NCBI GenBank assembly: GCA_002311835.1
Contig: DBZY01000060.1
Coordinates: 7,238 to 35,760, forward strand
Reading direction: 5' to 3'
From: Proteobacteria bacterium UBA1148
GTDB lineage: Bacteria > Pseudomonadota > Gammaproteobacteria > Steroidobacterales > Rariloculaceae
Length of the DNA: 28,523 nt
Made by a program: the position numbers and the translations under genes. The stretch's first letter is position 1. Each line of letters begins with the position of its first letter. Positions 7,465 through 17,241 of the stretch are shown here, piece by piece. The notes under the pieces are model-generated. The model ran no database searches, had not been told where the DNA came from, and saw only the letters and a program-made list of their open reading frames with translations.

Positions 7465-10400
7465 CTACTCCGAACGACTTAGCTGCCGGAAATACTCAGC
7501 GACTGCTTCCTCATACTCTTGCGCGATTTTAGCAGGGGTTTGCGTACGAACGGCGGATTCCTCTCTCCCAACCCCATCCGCAACAAGCTGCAGCTCCAGC
7601 TGCTCCACTAGATCCAGCATGGTGAGATATTCCTGCTCGATCAGTTCCGGATTATCTCCCAACCCCCCCCTCAGAGTGTCACCTAAACGTCTGATTGACT
7701 CTAATTCCTCAGGCGTCAAACCCTCTGCCCGAAGCCGTGTGCCCAACGCGAGAAGATCACGCCCAGCCTCCTGAAGTTGAGCCTCCAACTCTGCCTGGGT
7801 CTCCGTATCAAACGTCAGTGGCCGCGTCGGGTCCCAGAACCTCAACCCACGTCGATCGTCATAAACGCCGCCACCGCCAAACTGGTTGCCGCCCAATTGA
7901 CCACCTGCAATCTGACCACCTATCTGACTACCTTGGCTACCATTCTGCTGAGCTTGCTGGCCTGACTCGCCGCTCTGCAGGCTCGCGAGTTCCCGCCGGA
8001 GCGCTTGGAGTTCCGCAACTAACTCTGAAGTTGGGTCCTGTCCCATCTGCTGTCCTTCGCGAGCTTCGCGGCTTGCAGATGCTAGTGCCTGTTCGGTATC
8101 CCGTCGGAGATCGTCCAGCGCAGCCGTGACAATACCTTCGAACGGCGCAAGTTCATCTGCGAGTCCGCGACGGATCATCTCTGCGGCGTAAGCCAGGCGG
8201 CGAACAACCTGAGTCTGCTGTAGATCGGAAAGCGCATTGTCAAGCTCCTCAGACGCTCCTGGCGTCTGTGCCCTGAACCGCTGGGCCACCCGCTGAAGAT
8301 CCTGTTCCACCGCCTCTAGCTCTGCCTGCATATCCTGTTTGCGCTCGGCTAGCTCAAGCGCCTCGTCATTACTCAGTAGGCTTTCCCGGACCCCATCCCC
8401 GTCTCTATTCGCGAGAGACTCGCTTGCGATCTGCTGTAGCTCAGCAGCCAACTGACGCTGCCTATCCAGTAGATCTTGGGATCGCTCTGCCAAATCTGAG
8501 AATACTTCCTCAGCAACCGCTTGGCGCTGAGCAGTCATTTGCTCTAACGCTCTATCCAGTTGCCGACGCGCCTGCTCAGCCGCCCGTTGAGTCTGCTCGG
8601 GATCCATACCGCTCTGGGCTCGTGCGCGGTTCATCGCCTGCAATGCGTTATCCAGTTCGCGAATTGCTTCGGACGTGGCATCGCCACGCCCGCCTTGGCC
8701 CGACTGCTGTCCTGACTGTTGCTGGGCCGCTGCCTGGCGAAGCTCTTCCAGTTGATGGCGCAGTTCCTCAGTTTCACGACGCAACTCTTCCTGCTGCCAG
8801 CGCTCCTCTTCAGTCAGCGCACGCTGCTGGTTAGCCTGACGAGCAAGATTCTCCTGTCGGCGTGCGAGTTCTTGCAGCTTCGCAATAGCCTCGTCTATCT
8901 CCACCTCAGGAGTATCCTCAAACGAGACGGGGGACTCGGTTTCATACTGGTTTTTTTTCAGATCCATCTCAAGTTCAAAGAGCTCTGCCAGATCACGCCC
9001 AGCGAACCCGCCGCCGCCACCACCGCCACCGCCTTGTTGGAAAGACACCTGGATATCCGTAAAGACAGCCTCAGCTTTCAACAAGTGACGAAGGGCTTCC
9101 TGTTCAGATGGAACTGCATCATCAAACTCGAGATCTATCAGACGATCGGCCGCCGGCATCATAGCTTCAGCGGCGCTTTCCAAGCTACTAACAAAAGTCT
9201 GAATCTGTTCATCAACACTAGTGAGTTGCCGTGCTCGGGTCCGATTCGCCAAAGTACGCGCTTGTTCAGCAAGTGTCCTCTGAAGCTCGGATAGCATTTG
9301 TGCATTATCTTCAAGCCGCTGCTCGTCCTGGAATCCTGTTTGCTCTTCCTGCTCGCGGATAAGGTTCCATGTTGCAAGCAAAATTTCTTTCTGTCGCTGA
9401 GAAATTTCATCCTGTTGCTGGCCACCGCCACCGCCACCGCCCTGCATGGATTGCGAGTAGCTGCGCTCGAACGGCTGCACTTCGACAAAAAACAAGTCGG
9501 TCCGTTCGGAAGTATCGCGATCATGAGCTTCGGCGAAGTAGGTAATAAGATCTCCCGGTGCGAGACTTGAAGTTACTTCTTCTGCAGTTGGTTCGTTCTC
9601 CATTAAAAGATCCAGTAAACCGCCCGCACCAACCGTCTTGCCTAATTCTTCGAGGTATAAGACCTCGTCACTCAAGGTGTAGTCACCGTCCACGTCTAAC
9701 TGAAGGACATGCCACTCTGCACCGTTGATCGCATAGTGCAACTCGAGCCTCTCCAATCCGAAATCATCTGTTGCTTCCACCCGAACGGACACTTCCTCGA
9801 TATTGCTGGCTTTCCAGTCCCGTCCAGGTCGAACCACCTTCACAACAGGTTTGTTGTCGGGAACAACATCAATAAAATAATCGTCCGTAAGTCGTACGGG
9901 CTCTTCATTGAAGAAGGTGGAAACAAAATACTCTCCCTCCTCCTGCACCTCGACCGTAGCTCTAGCGACAGAACCATCCGTACCCATGGAAAAATTCTCG
10001 CCGTTTACGATAAGCTCAGCCTCACCAAGGGGTTGGTCTGTGGTTACCTCTACCTCAACCTGAGTACCAACAACAGCACGGATATCGCCACCTGGATCGG
10101 TGATCTCGGTCTCCAGTTGTGTCCACCTCGGGTAGTGATAGATCAACTTGACGTTTCTCACTCGAGGAAGATCCACAACCTCGACTGAATACTCGGGACT
10201 ATGGATACCAGCGGAAACCACGTAATACCGCAAAGGCTCCCGAACAGCGAAAAACGTAAACTCAAAATCATCGCTGTCGCCGGTGAGCATGGGAGCGCTC
10301 TCCCAACTTTCACTTCCTTCAAAGAGAGCAAAAACCTCGGCCTCAAGAGGGTCAAATCCCTCTGCAAATGCATCGATGAAAAGATCTCCTCCACGACGTA

Positions 10401-11007
10401 CAGCACCATCACCCGGATTCACGACGATGCGCTGCGGTGGAAGCGTATCGGACAAAGCCCAACCCGCCCACAAATGGCGGACACCGTAGCGCCAGTTACC
10501 CGGTCCAGATGTTGCAAACCACACAAGCGTTCCCAACGCGAACACAGCGAGTACGATGGGGAAAGAAATCTCCCAACTGGGCAACTTCAAAGAAACAGGT
10601 ATTCGACGCGCCAAGCTGAGAGCATCCTCGGCTAGTAAGCCTAGAAACGGTGACGGCTTTTCCCGGTGCTCATTGCTTTGAACAACAAGCTCACTGTAAG
10701 TCTCTATACGCCCATCGAAGTCCGGGGCTCGTTTCTCAATATCTGAGACGCCTCGGGTTTGTCGAAGCATGCGTAGGGGATATACCAATAATGCGACAGC
10801 GATAGCACCTAAGGACAAAGCCAGTAACAAGCGGGCACCGCTCATGAGTTGATCCGGAAATGCCTGTCGGGTGCCCATCAGAACCGCCACCAAGGTAATC
10901 CCCAGCGCAACCAAGCAGAGCACTGCCAAACCACGCGCGACGATCAACGCCTTTAAGCGCTGGCGAAACCCGTAGAGGTAATCCTCTAGTTGTGTCCGTA
11001 CCGTCAT
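7465..11007 (-). CDS. DUF4175 family membrane protein with long Gln-rich coiled coil
   Basis: A very large (1180-residue) inner-membrane protein of the DUF4175 family, function unknown. It has two hydrophobic segments near the N-terminus (about 24-46 and 57-78), a third at about 148-166, and a beta-rich region with Ig-like repeats (about 190-500). A Gly run near 523-530 begins a long low-complexity coiled-coil region rich in Gln, Glu, Ala and Arg. A second Gly run is near 658-666, and Gln/Gly-rich stretches continue up to about residue 1070. Most of the chain is expected in the periplasm. The gene starts with an ATGA overlap with the BatA-like gene and is the last of a seven-gene minus-strand operon. 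The G runs are encoded by CCR-type repeats at about 9007-9033 and 9421-9443. DUF4175 genes are known near moxR/VWA genes, which fits here. Confidence 0.85.
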   Translation of the reverse strand: MTVRTQLEDYLYGFRQRLKALIVARGLAVLCLVALGITLVAVLMGTRQAFPDQLMSGARLLLALSLGAIAVALLVYPLRMLRQTRGVSDIEKRAPDFDGRIETYSELVVQSNEHREKPSPFLGLLAEDALSLARRIPVSLKLPSWEISFPIVLAVFALGTLVWFATSGPGNWRYGVRHLWAGWALSDTLPPQRIVVNPGDGAVRRGGDLFIDAFAEGFDPLEAEVFALFEGSESWESAPMLTGDSDDFEFTFFAVREPLRYYVVSAGIHSPEYSVEVVDLPRVRNVKLIYHYPRWTQLETEITDPGGDIRAVVGTQVEVEVTTDQPLGEAELIVNGENFSMGTDGSVARATVEVQEEGEYFVSTFFNEEPVRLTDDYFIDVVPDNKPVVKVVRPGRDWKASNIEEVSVRVEATDDFGLERLELHYAINGAEWHVLQLDVDGDYTLSDEVLYLEELGKTVGAGGLLDLLMENEPTAEEVTSSLAPGDLITYFAEAHDRDTSERTDLFFVEVQPFERSYSQSMQGGGGGGGQQQDEISQRQKEILLATWNLIREQEEQTGFQDEQRLEDNAQMLSELQRTLAEQARTLANRTRARQLTSVDEQIQTFVSSLESAAEAMMPAADRLIDLEFDDAVPSEQEALRHLLKAEAVFTDIQVSFQQGGGGGGGGGFAGRDLAELFELEMDLKKNQYETESPVSFEDTPEVEIDEAIAKLQELARRQENLARQANQQRALTEEERWQQEELRRETEELRHQLEELRQAAAQQQSGQQSGQGGRGDATSEAIRELDNALQAMNRARAQSGMDPEQTQRAAEQARRQLDRALEQMTAQRQAVAEEVFSDLAERSQDLLDRQRQLAAELQQIASESLANRDGDGVRESLLSNDEALELAERKQDMQAELEAVEQDLQRVAQRFRAQTPGASEELDNALSDLQQTQVVRRLAYAAEMIRRGLADELAPFEGIVTAALDDLRRDTEQALASASREAREGQQMGQDPTSELVAELQALRRELASLQSGESGQQAQQNGSQGSQIGGQIAGGQLGGNQFGGGGVYDDRRGLRFWDPTRPLTFDTETQAELEAQLQEAGRDLLALGTRLRAEGLTPEELESIRRLGDTLRGGLGDNPELIEQEYLTMLDLVEQLELQLVADGVGREESAVRTQTPAKIAQEYEEAVAEYFRQLSRSE
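9007..9033. repeat. GCC/ACC trinucleotide repeat inside the DUF4175 gene
   Basis: On the plus strand this is a run of CCG and CCA triplets, coding on the minus strand for the nine-residue poly-Gly stretch of the DUF4175 protein. A shorter similar run lies at about 9421-9443 in the same gene. Changes in triplet number would alter only linker length and keep the frame. Confidence 0.7.
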
Positions 11008-13001
11008 GTTGCAATTCCTCTTCGCACTCTAAGATGCCAATTCCCGACCCAGGACTCCATGAGAACTACCATAACCAGTAGCCCGAGAATCCAGGGCCAC
11101 AACTCTGTGGGGGAAGCTTCCGTTACTTCTAAGTTACCCGCCCCTGCTTGACCCGCACCTGGGCTTAGATCGCGCCAACGGGCGAGAGCATTGGGCTCTA
11201 TTGGCGTGACGTCTGATTCTCTTGGATCCATATTGACTGCCACCAGTTCCGCTTGACCGGCCCCCGCGACTTCATAAAACCCGACTTGATCCACAAGAAC
11301 GTCGTCGCCAGCACGTGCCCCAGCAAGACCTAGTGCCTTTGCGCCGTCTGGTGCAAATATCTGTCCTCCTGATAAGCCCATAGCCTGGGCAGACAGTGTA
11401 CCGCCTAAACGAGCTTCGACGCTGATCTGGTGATCCCCAGCTAAGTAGGCGGACAACTGTGCAATCAAGGGTACAAAAACCGGTTGCACCGGTAGGTCGT
11501 TCCACTCTCGGTCGAGAGAAGAGCTGAAAATCATGACCCGACCATCGCCTAGCAGATGCTCTATTAGAAGCGGTGAACCCTGCTCAAGACTTATTAAGAC
11601 TCTATCGGTATCCTCAAGCTCCAACGATATATGCCGATAGAATCGGGTCGATCTCAGCTCATCCATCTGACCCAGCCCTGGATGAGATCGATCTATATTA
11701 CCCACCACCAGGTATTCTCCGTCGGCCACTCCAAATTGGGAAAATGGCTCGAAAATATGCCCTGTGACGGGCACCTCGTCCAACCCGACCGACCGCTGAG
11801 CCAGCGCCATTAAAATAGCCCCCCCCGATTCAGCGTAACTACGAAGAATAGCCGCATCTTCACCCGCCAGTGCACCGGCGTCCGCCACAACAACAAATAC
11901 GTAGTCATCAAGCGAGTATTCAGCGAGAACGGCTGGGGAAATTTGTTCAACCTTGTAAGCCTGAGCAGAAAGAGTCGACAACGCAGAAGCTAAAAAAAGC
12001 TCAGCGCGCCCCCGATTGTCATCGGCGATCAGCAAAATCGGTCGCGGAGTGGGACGCTTCACTACGAGGTATCGTATATCGTCGTCGGCCAATTCATCAC
12101 CAGGCGTAATCTCTGCTAGCACGCGATTAGGCCCAGCGGACAGTGCCAACCCCTCGAACCGGGCCTGCGCTGTGTTTCCCGATGTAAATAAGACATTCTG
12201 TGCCGCAACCTGAGTACCGTTGAGCCTCAAGGTCACAGTTTTCTCAACATCCTGTACGGCATACCCGCGTAGACTGACAACGAAGTCCCCAGATACCGCC
12301 GACCAGGTCAGCCCACTGACCGCCCAATTATTATCATCAGGCGCTGAGACATCGTGAATTACAAGATCAAGCGGTGTCCGCGGCGCTAGATCGGCAAACC
12401 GCGTAGGCAAAGCCGTCCGTTGAACATCAGTAATGATATGGATGACTACTGGCAACTCTGCTCCGCGAACCAAACTATCCATCGAACTGATCAACTGCCC
12501 GTAGTCGACACGAAATGATCCTGGCTCAAGCATTGCGATGGCCTGACGAGTAGCGCTGCGGTCAAGGGATGGCTCCGCGACCACCTCGATGATCCGACCG
12601 GCGGTCACCACTTGGGCCACGTCGGAGTTATCGAGGCTGTTAATCACTGAGTTAGCGAGATCTTCCGCGCGCGCCCAACGATCACCATGACTCATTGAGG
12701 TGGAGAGATCCATGATGATCACATGGAGTCTAGCTGTATCTGTCACTAGGCTTTGGACACGCCCTTGCAAAACAATACTAGTAAAAACTAGAACCAACAG
12801 GATCAGGACGCCTACCCTGAGAGCAAATAACATCAAGTACTGAAGTTTTTTTGCCAGTACCCGACGCGGCTCACCGGGTTCCAAAAACATGACCGAGCTG
12901 AAAGACTGGCGATTGGGGTTCTCCGATGAAATTCGGTGTAACCAGACAGGTAGCGCGATTGTCAACAGGCCAATGAAAAATGCCGGGGCGAGCAGTGACA
13001 T
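11004..13001 (-). CDS. BatA-like membrane protein with VWA domain
   Basis: A 665-residue inner-membrane protein. Residues 1-80 form the aerotolerance-regulator (BatA) N-terminal domain: first membrane helix about 5-22, conserved WLHRISSENPN, then a second helix about 55-77. A von Willebrand A domain follows, with the MIDAS motif DLSTS (98-102) and a second acidic site at TD (191-192). The middle holds a beta-sandwich part and a region resembling class I glutamine amidotransferase folds (YVFVVVADAGALAGED, SYAESGGAILM) without a clear catalytic triad. A C-terminal helix (634-652) closes the chain. The start codon overlaps the DUF58 stop by one base (TAATG). Close links to moxR and DUF58 genes are typical, suggesting a MoxR-driven membrane complex; the cargo is unknown. 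Confidence 0.87.
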   Translation of the reverse strand: MSLLAPAFFIGLLTIALPVWLHRISSENPNRQSFSSVMFLEPGEPRRVLAKKLQYLMLFALRVGVLILLVLVFTSIVLQGRVQSLVTDTARLHVIIMDLSTSMSHGDRWARAEDLANSVINSLDNSDVAQVVTAGRIIEVVAEPSLDRSATRQAIAMLEPGSFRVDYGQLISSMDSLVRGAELPVVIHIITDVQRTALPTRFADLAPRTPLDLVIHDVSAPDDNNWAVSGLTWSAVSGDFVVSLRGYAVQDVEKTVTLRLNGTQVAAQNVLFTSGNTAQARFEGLALSAGPNRVLAEITPGDELADDDIRYLVVKRPTPRPILLIADDNRGRAELFLASALSTLSAQAYKVEQISPAVLAEYSLDDYVFVVVADAGALAGEDAAILRSYAESGGAILMALAQRSVGLDEVPVTGHIFEPFSQFGVADGEYLVVGNIDRSHPGLGQMDELRSTRFYRHISLELEDTDRVLISLEQGSPLLIEHLLGDGRVMIFSSSLDREWNDLPVQPVFVPLIAQLSAYLAGDHQISVEARLGGTLSAQAMGLSGGQIFAPDGAKALGLAGARAGDDVLVDQVGFYEVAGAGQAELVAVNMDPRESDVTPIEPNALARWRDLSPGAGQAGAGNLEVTEASPTELWPWILGLLVMVVLMESWVGNWHLRVRRGIAT

Positions 13002-13918
13002 TAACCGCGTCGCTGCCGAAACAGCAGGTAGTCCCTAAGGGCGGCATCGAGTGGGTCGGTTATCTTAATCAAGACATGGTCTGCGCCTGCACCTGCTGCA
13101 TGATCATGAAGCGCTTCGACATGTTTTTGGATTCGCTCCCTGTAACGAGAGCGCATAAATATTGGAGATACCTCCATAGATTCTCCAGTCTCCATATCCT
13201 CCATAAGCGCGGATTCCTTCAGCTCAGGTTCTAGCTCCTGTGGATCCAGTAGTTGGAATAAAACCACGTCCTGCCCCTGATACGCGAGCGGTTGAACGCC
13301 TTTTATCATAGCCTCCGGCTCACAATAGAAGTCCGAGATGACAACAACCAACCCTCTCCCACGTTCGAACTGTCGAAATTTTTCGAACGGAACTTTTAGA
13401 TCTGTGCCTGTACCTGGCGACGCACGGTCGATGGCGTGTAGCACACCGCTCAACTTTCCCACACGAGAGGAAGGCGGACGGTATTCACGCACCTCTTCAT
13501 CAAACACAATCAACCCAACAGCATCATGTTGCTTCGAAGCCATGTAGGCTAACGTCGCCGCCAGGAACTTCGCGTACTGTAGTTTGGTCACGGGTCCTGA
13601 ACCGAAGCCCATAGAGGCGCTGGCATCAAGAAGAATTACTAGCCGTGTGTTGGTTTCACCCAGATAGCGTTTTACGTAAGTCCGGTCGGTTCGGGCATAG
13701 ACATTCCAATCGACAAACCTAGGGTCATCTCCTTCCGCGTACGCCCGGTACTCCGCAAACTCTTGGCTAAACCCAAAGAACGGGGAGCGATGGAGTCCGT
13801 TCAGAAAACCATGTACTGCAGCACGCGCCACCAACTCCAAATTGGAAAGGCCAGCGAGCACTTCGGGGTGTAGAAGATGTTGAGTGTCGGACGGCGATCT
13901 TTCAGTAGCTCCGGACAC
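13001..13918 (-). CDS. DUF58 / VWA domain protein
   Basis: A 305-residue soluble protein of the DUF58 family. The family hallmark runs from about residue 50 to 85 (SQEFAEYRAYAEGDDPR, then VDWNVYARTDRTYVKRY). It is followed by a VWA fold with MIDAS motif DASAS (98-102), a TGTD element and SDFYCEPE as the third metal-binding strand, so the metal site looks complete. DUF58 proteins nearly always pair with MoxR ATPases and are thought to act as adaptors or substrates in complex assembly. The start is a GTG 9 bases after the MoxR stop, with TAAGG over the stop codon as possible ribosome binding site. The 3' end shares one base with the BatA-like gene. Confidence 0.92.
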   Translation of the reverse strand: MSGATERSPSDTQHLLHPEVLAGLSNLELVARAAVHGFLNGLHRSPFFGFSQEFAEYRAYAEGDDPRFVDWNVYARTDRTYVKRYLGETNTRLVILLDASASMGFGSGPVTKLQYAKFLAATLAYMASKQHDAVGLIVFDEEVREYRPPSSRVGKLSGVLHAIDRASPGTGTDLKVPFEKFRQFERGRGLVVVISDFYCEPEAMIKGVQPLAYQGQDVVLFQLLDPQELEPELKESALMEDMETGESMEVSPIFMRSRYRERIQKHVEALHDHAAGAGADHVLIKITDPLDAALRDYLLFRQRRG

Positions 13919-13927
13919 AACCCGACC

Positions 13928-14971
13928 TTAGCCTGCCTGCACCGCACGCTTGGGAGCGCTGAGCGATTGGACGAGCTGAGTCAAGATATCGTCTACATCA
14001 ACCTTATCTGACTCCGCAAAGTAATTGGTGAGCACCCGGTGCCTCATCACGGGGAGGACTAACGCCGTAATATCATCCTGTGTTACGTGGTAACGACCCA
14101 GCATCAAGGCCCTGGCCTTGGCAGCCAGAGTCAAAAACATGGTCGCACGAACACTTGCTCCATACTGCACATAGCGTCGAACCACTTCCGGCGCTAATGG
14201 GTCTTCGGGGCGTGTAGCACGAACTAGGTTCACCGCAAACCGACTAACCGTTTCTGATACAGGGACCTGCCGAACCAGTTCTTGGAACTGAATGATCTGC
14301 TCCGGCGTGGTGCACGGATCGACATCGGGTATACCCATTTGCGTAGTGTAGCGATCAACTACCGCAAGCTCCTCATCATCGCTGAGATAGTCCAGGATGA
14401 CGTTAAAAAGAAAACGGTCCAATTGAGCCTCTGGTAAGGGATAAGTCCCCTCCAGCTCAATGGGATTTTGAGTCGCCAATACGAAAAACGGGGGGGTGAT
14501 CGTGTGCAACCCCCCGCGCACTGTCACCGTGAGTTCCTGCATCGCCTCAAGCAGAGCAGACTGAGTCTTTGGCGGAGTCCGATTGATCTCGTCAGCCAGC
14601 AACACGTTGGTGAAGATAGGGCCGGCAACAAATGTCCAGGTACGATGTCCAGTCGTGATGTCTTCTTCAATGATATCCGTGCCGGTGACATCGCTAGGCA
14701 TTAAGTCTGGGGTGAATTGTATCCTCTTATACGTGAGACCCAGCGCCGAAGCTAAGGTTCGAACTAGTAATGTCTTTGCCGTCCCGGGCAACCCAGTAAT
14801 CAGACAATGCCCCCCCACAAGCAAGGTCATAAGTAGATTATCCACGACCTCTTCCTGTCCTATGATCACCTTCCGGACTTCGACCCGAATAGTGTCAAGT
14901 GTTTTTTCGAACGTCTTGATGAGGGCTCGAGCTTCGTCGGTATCAAGCCGATTGGTTGTTTTAGAAGTCAA
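13928..14971 (-). CDS. MoxR family AAA+ ATPase
   Basis: A 347-residue cytoplasmic AAA+ ATPase of the MoxR family, thought to act as a chaperone remodelling protein complexes or helping cofactor insertion. Motifs are Walker A GLPGTAKTL (60-68), Walker B LLADE (124-128) followed by INRTPPKTQSALLEAMQE, and sensor 1 LATQNP (165-170) with the MoxR signature EGTYPLPEAQLDRF. The C-terminal lid domain follows (ARALMLGRYHVTQDDI). The start is a TTG inside a TTGA overlap with the TPR-peptidase stop; GGAG lies 8 bases upstream and supports it. It is placed between the periplasmic peptidase and the DUF58/BatA pair, which ties these proteins into one translationally coupled unit. Confidence 0.95.
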   Translation of the reverse strand: MTSKTTNRLDTDEARALIKTFEKTLDTIRVEVRKVIIGQEEVVDNLLMTLLVGGHCLITGLPGTAKTLLVRTLASALGLTYKRIQFTPDLMPSDVTGTDIIEEDITTGHRTWTFVAGPIFTNVLLADEINRTPPKTQSALLEAMQELTVTVRGGLHTITPPFFVLATQNPIELEGTYPLPEAQLDRFLFNVILDYLSDDEELAVVDRYTTQMGIPDVDPCTTPEQIIQFQELVRQVPVSETVSRFAVNLVRATRPEDPLAPEVVRRYVQYGASVRATMFLTLAAKARALMLGRYHVTQDDITALVLPVMRHRVLTNYFAESDKVDVDDILTQLVQSLSAPKRAVQAG

Positions 14972-17238
14972 CGTAAAATCTCCAGTAGCAGTTGCTGTGC
15001 TTCTCTGTAATGGGGAGCAGTTTCTAAAGCATACAATAAATGCTCACGCGTCTTGGCTTCATCTTCGAGCTGTACATAGGCCGTCGCCAATCGATAGTGT
15101 GCAGCGGCTTTATCGTACGGATCCATTGCCAAGAGAGCCTGATACTCACGCAAAGCTGGAGCTGCTAGTTCATTTTTCAACAACCAATCGCCAAGCTTTG
15201 TGTGCAATGATTCATCCAATGGTGCGACAAAAATCACGTCGTTTAAGACAGCAATAGCGTCCTCGGAACGTCCAGCATCGTATAACCAATCTGCGAGTTG
15301 ATGGAGAACACGCGGCTCAAAACCACCGAGTTGCCAGTATTTTTCAAGTGTACCTATTGCAGCTTCTCTCTGATCCAGTTCATCATGCGCCTTCGCATTC
15401 ATAATGTGGACGTTGCCTTCCTCCACATAGCCAGGATTAAGCTCCATCGCGGTCGTGCTGGCCCCAATGACGCTCTCCCAGTCACCTTCGTTCAGGGCCT
15501 CATAAGCCGCCTCGGTCTGCTCCTTCCACTCATCTAGCCCGTCCAGCGTAACCTGAAATTCGGACTCGAGAAATTCATTGAAGTCCCGGTCGAATTCCTC
15601 AGGCGATACGCCCAAACCTTGCTCGATCGCCTCTACTGTATCCGAACCGTCTTTATATAACTGAAGCAAAGCGACAAGACTCCGCCGCCCCCATTTTTGC
15701 TCGATGTGTTGACAGATGAGGCCCGCCTGCATGTAGGAAACCATGATCTGGCCCTGATAGGTCGGACGAATAAACCCGCTGTCAAGCTCTGCCACAGGAA
15801 GAAACTTGTCATCCTTCATCGCTTCCAAAACATGCATTGGAACGTGGCGGCCCGGTCGTGGCCCGGTGCTCCACTCCTCAAACACTGAAATACCTTCACT
15901 GAACCAACGCGGCACAAGATGATCAGTAGCCTCTAATGTGAAAACATGCGCCATCTCGTGCCACAAGGTGGTCCCCCAGTGAAACTCACCGCTACCTCGA
16001 CCAGACGGGCTATCCATGGCAACCAGATACCCAAAGGTTACACCGAGTAATCCAATACCAGGCAATCCGGAAATGCGTACAGCAAAATCATCGTGCTCGG
16101 GATAGAGTTCTGCTACCACTGGCTCCTGGAGTTCAAACTGATAATTTTCCGAAAACGTCTGGATGCTGTCCGACACGAGTTCTGTTACATAGGGATCAAG
16201 CACACTCGCCTCATCATTATGTAGGCGTAAAATAATTCCTGGGGATTTGACACTCATCGAACCTCTGTTGGACGGAGACAAATCTCGATTGAGCACCTGG
16301 AAGTTATCGAAGCTATCTATTAAGCGCAGAGTGTTGACGATTTGGGCACTATAAGGATCACCTTGATAGGCTAGAGAAAGGTGCTCCTGAGCTTCCTCAA
16401 CTCGATTCTCACGTAAAAGATTTACTCCGAGCTCCGCATGAGCGGACCAGAGATCCGGCTGAATATGAACCGCTTTAAACAAAAGTTCGATTGCTTCACG
16501 GTAGCGTCGAGTAATCACATAAAAATGGGCGGGCGTTGCATAGATCTCACCAAAACCAGGGTTGTATGCCAGTGCCCGCTCGGTCCAGGCACTTTCTGTA
16601 ATGCCCTGAAGAAGGTCAACGGATGCGCTTAGTGCATAGACTTCTAACGGCGGTAAGTCATGCTCCTCAGCAACCCGAAGCACCTCGGTCAAAGCCTCTT
16701 CGGCCCGCGCTAGAGCGCCGTCTTCTAAGCTCATCCGTGCTAGCAGCAACTGCGCTTCAATTTGTGAAGAATCTGCTTCTAACACTTCTCCAACTAGTGC
16801 TCTCGCTCGATCTTCAAACCGTCCAGCGGCAACGGACGCCAACCCCATCTTCGCTGGTATGTACTCACCATCAAGCTCCAATGCTTCCTGGAAGAGCTTG
16901 ATTGCCTCGCTGTTCTGATGGGTTGTGAGAAATAACCGTCCCCAGCGAGTTCGGGCACGCGGAGATTCCGGAGCAAGTTCTACGGCTGTCCTGAAATAGG
17001 CGTTTGCTGCGGTCAGATCGCCTTTGCGCCAAGCAGCTTCTGCTCTGACGACAGCGTCATCGCTGTTAACTAAGAGCCCTGAATAACAACGGTCTGCTTC
17101 CAACTTTTCACCACGGTAAAAATATTGGTCGCAGACTCGGAGCGAAGTCTCGCGATCAGCCGAGTAGTCGAAAGCCTGTGCAGCGGCCTGTTGGCTACCA
17201 ATACTCCACAGACAAATAACTGTGAATCGGAACTTCAC
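14968..17238 (-). CDS. Secreted TPR - peptidase MA-like gluzincin - TPR protein
   Basis: A 756-residue exported protein. A signal peptide (KFRFTVICLWSIG ending near AAAQA) is followed by tetratricopeptide repeats (about 50-310, for example AYFRTAVELAPESPRARTR and ELLFKAVHIQPDLWSAHAEL). The peptidase MA-like domain (about 330-560) carries the zinc motif HEMAH (427-431) and, after 16 residues, the third ligand Glu448 in WFSEGISVFEEW. This is the HExxH-x16-E spacing of gluzincins, so an active metallopeptidase is likely. A second TPR array covers about 575-756. The start is a GTG 3 bases after the stop of the caspase-like gene. Substrates are unknown; the TPR arrays suggest it works in a protein complex, presumably with products of the same operon in the periplasm. 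Confidence 0.9.
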   Translation of the reverse strand: MKFRFTVICLWSIGSQQAAAQAFDYSADRETSLRVCDQYFYRGEKLEADRCYSGLLVNSDDAVVRAEAAWRKGDLTAANAYFRTAVELAPESPRARTRWGRLFLTTHQNSEAIKLFQEALELDGEYIPAKMGLASVAAGRFEDRARALVGEVLEADSSQIEAQLLLARMSLEDGALARAEEALTEVLRVAEEHDLPPLEVYALSASVDLLQGITESAWTERALAYNPGFGEIYATPAHFYVITRRYREAIELLFKAVHIQPDLWSAHAELGVNLLRENRVEEAQEHLSLAYQGDPYSAQIVNTLRLIDSFDNFQVLNRDLSPSNRGSMSVKSPGIILRLHNDEASVLDPYVTELVSDSIQTFSENYQFELQEPVVAELYPEHDDFAVRISGLPGIGLLGVTFGYLVAMDSPSGRGSGEFHWGTTLWHEMAHVFTLEATDHLVPRWFSEGISVFEEWSTGPRPGRHVPMHVLEAMKDDKFLPVAELDSGFIRPTYQGQIMVSYMQAGLICQHIEQKWGRRSLVALLQLYKDGSDTVEAIEQGLGVSPEEFDRDFNEFLESEFQVTLDGLDEWKEQTEAAYEALNEGDWESVIGASTTAMELNPGYVEEGNVHIMNAKAHDELDQREAAIGTLEKYWQLGGFEPRVLHQLADWLYDAGRSEDAIAVLNDVIFVAPLDESLHTKLGDWLLKNELAAPALREYQALLAMDPYDKAAAHYRLATAYVQLEDEAKTREHLLYALETAPHYREAQQLLLEILR

Positions 17239-17241
17239 TTC

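Noticed and set aside
7663..7670. Run of eight C inside the DUF4175 gene, considered as a phase-variation tract
   Set aside because: Eight bases is short for a contingency locus, the frame is intact through it, and it lies near the 3' end of a very long gene.
8719..9570. Long plus-strand frames opposite the DUF4175 gene
   Set aside because: They mirror the low-complexity coiled-coil coding sequence and carry no domain of their own.
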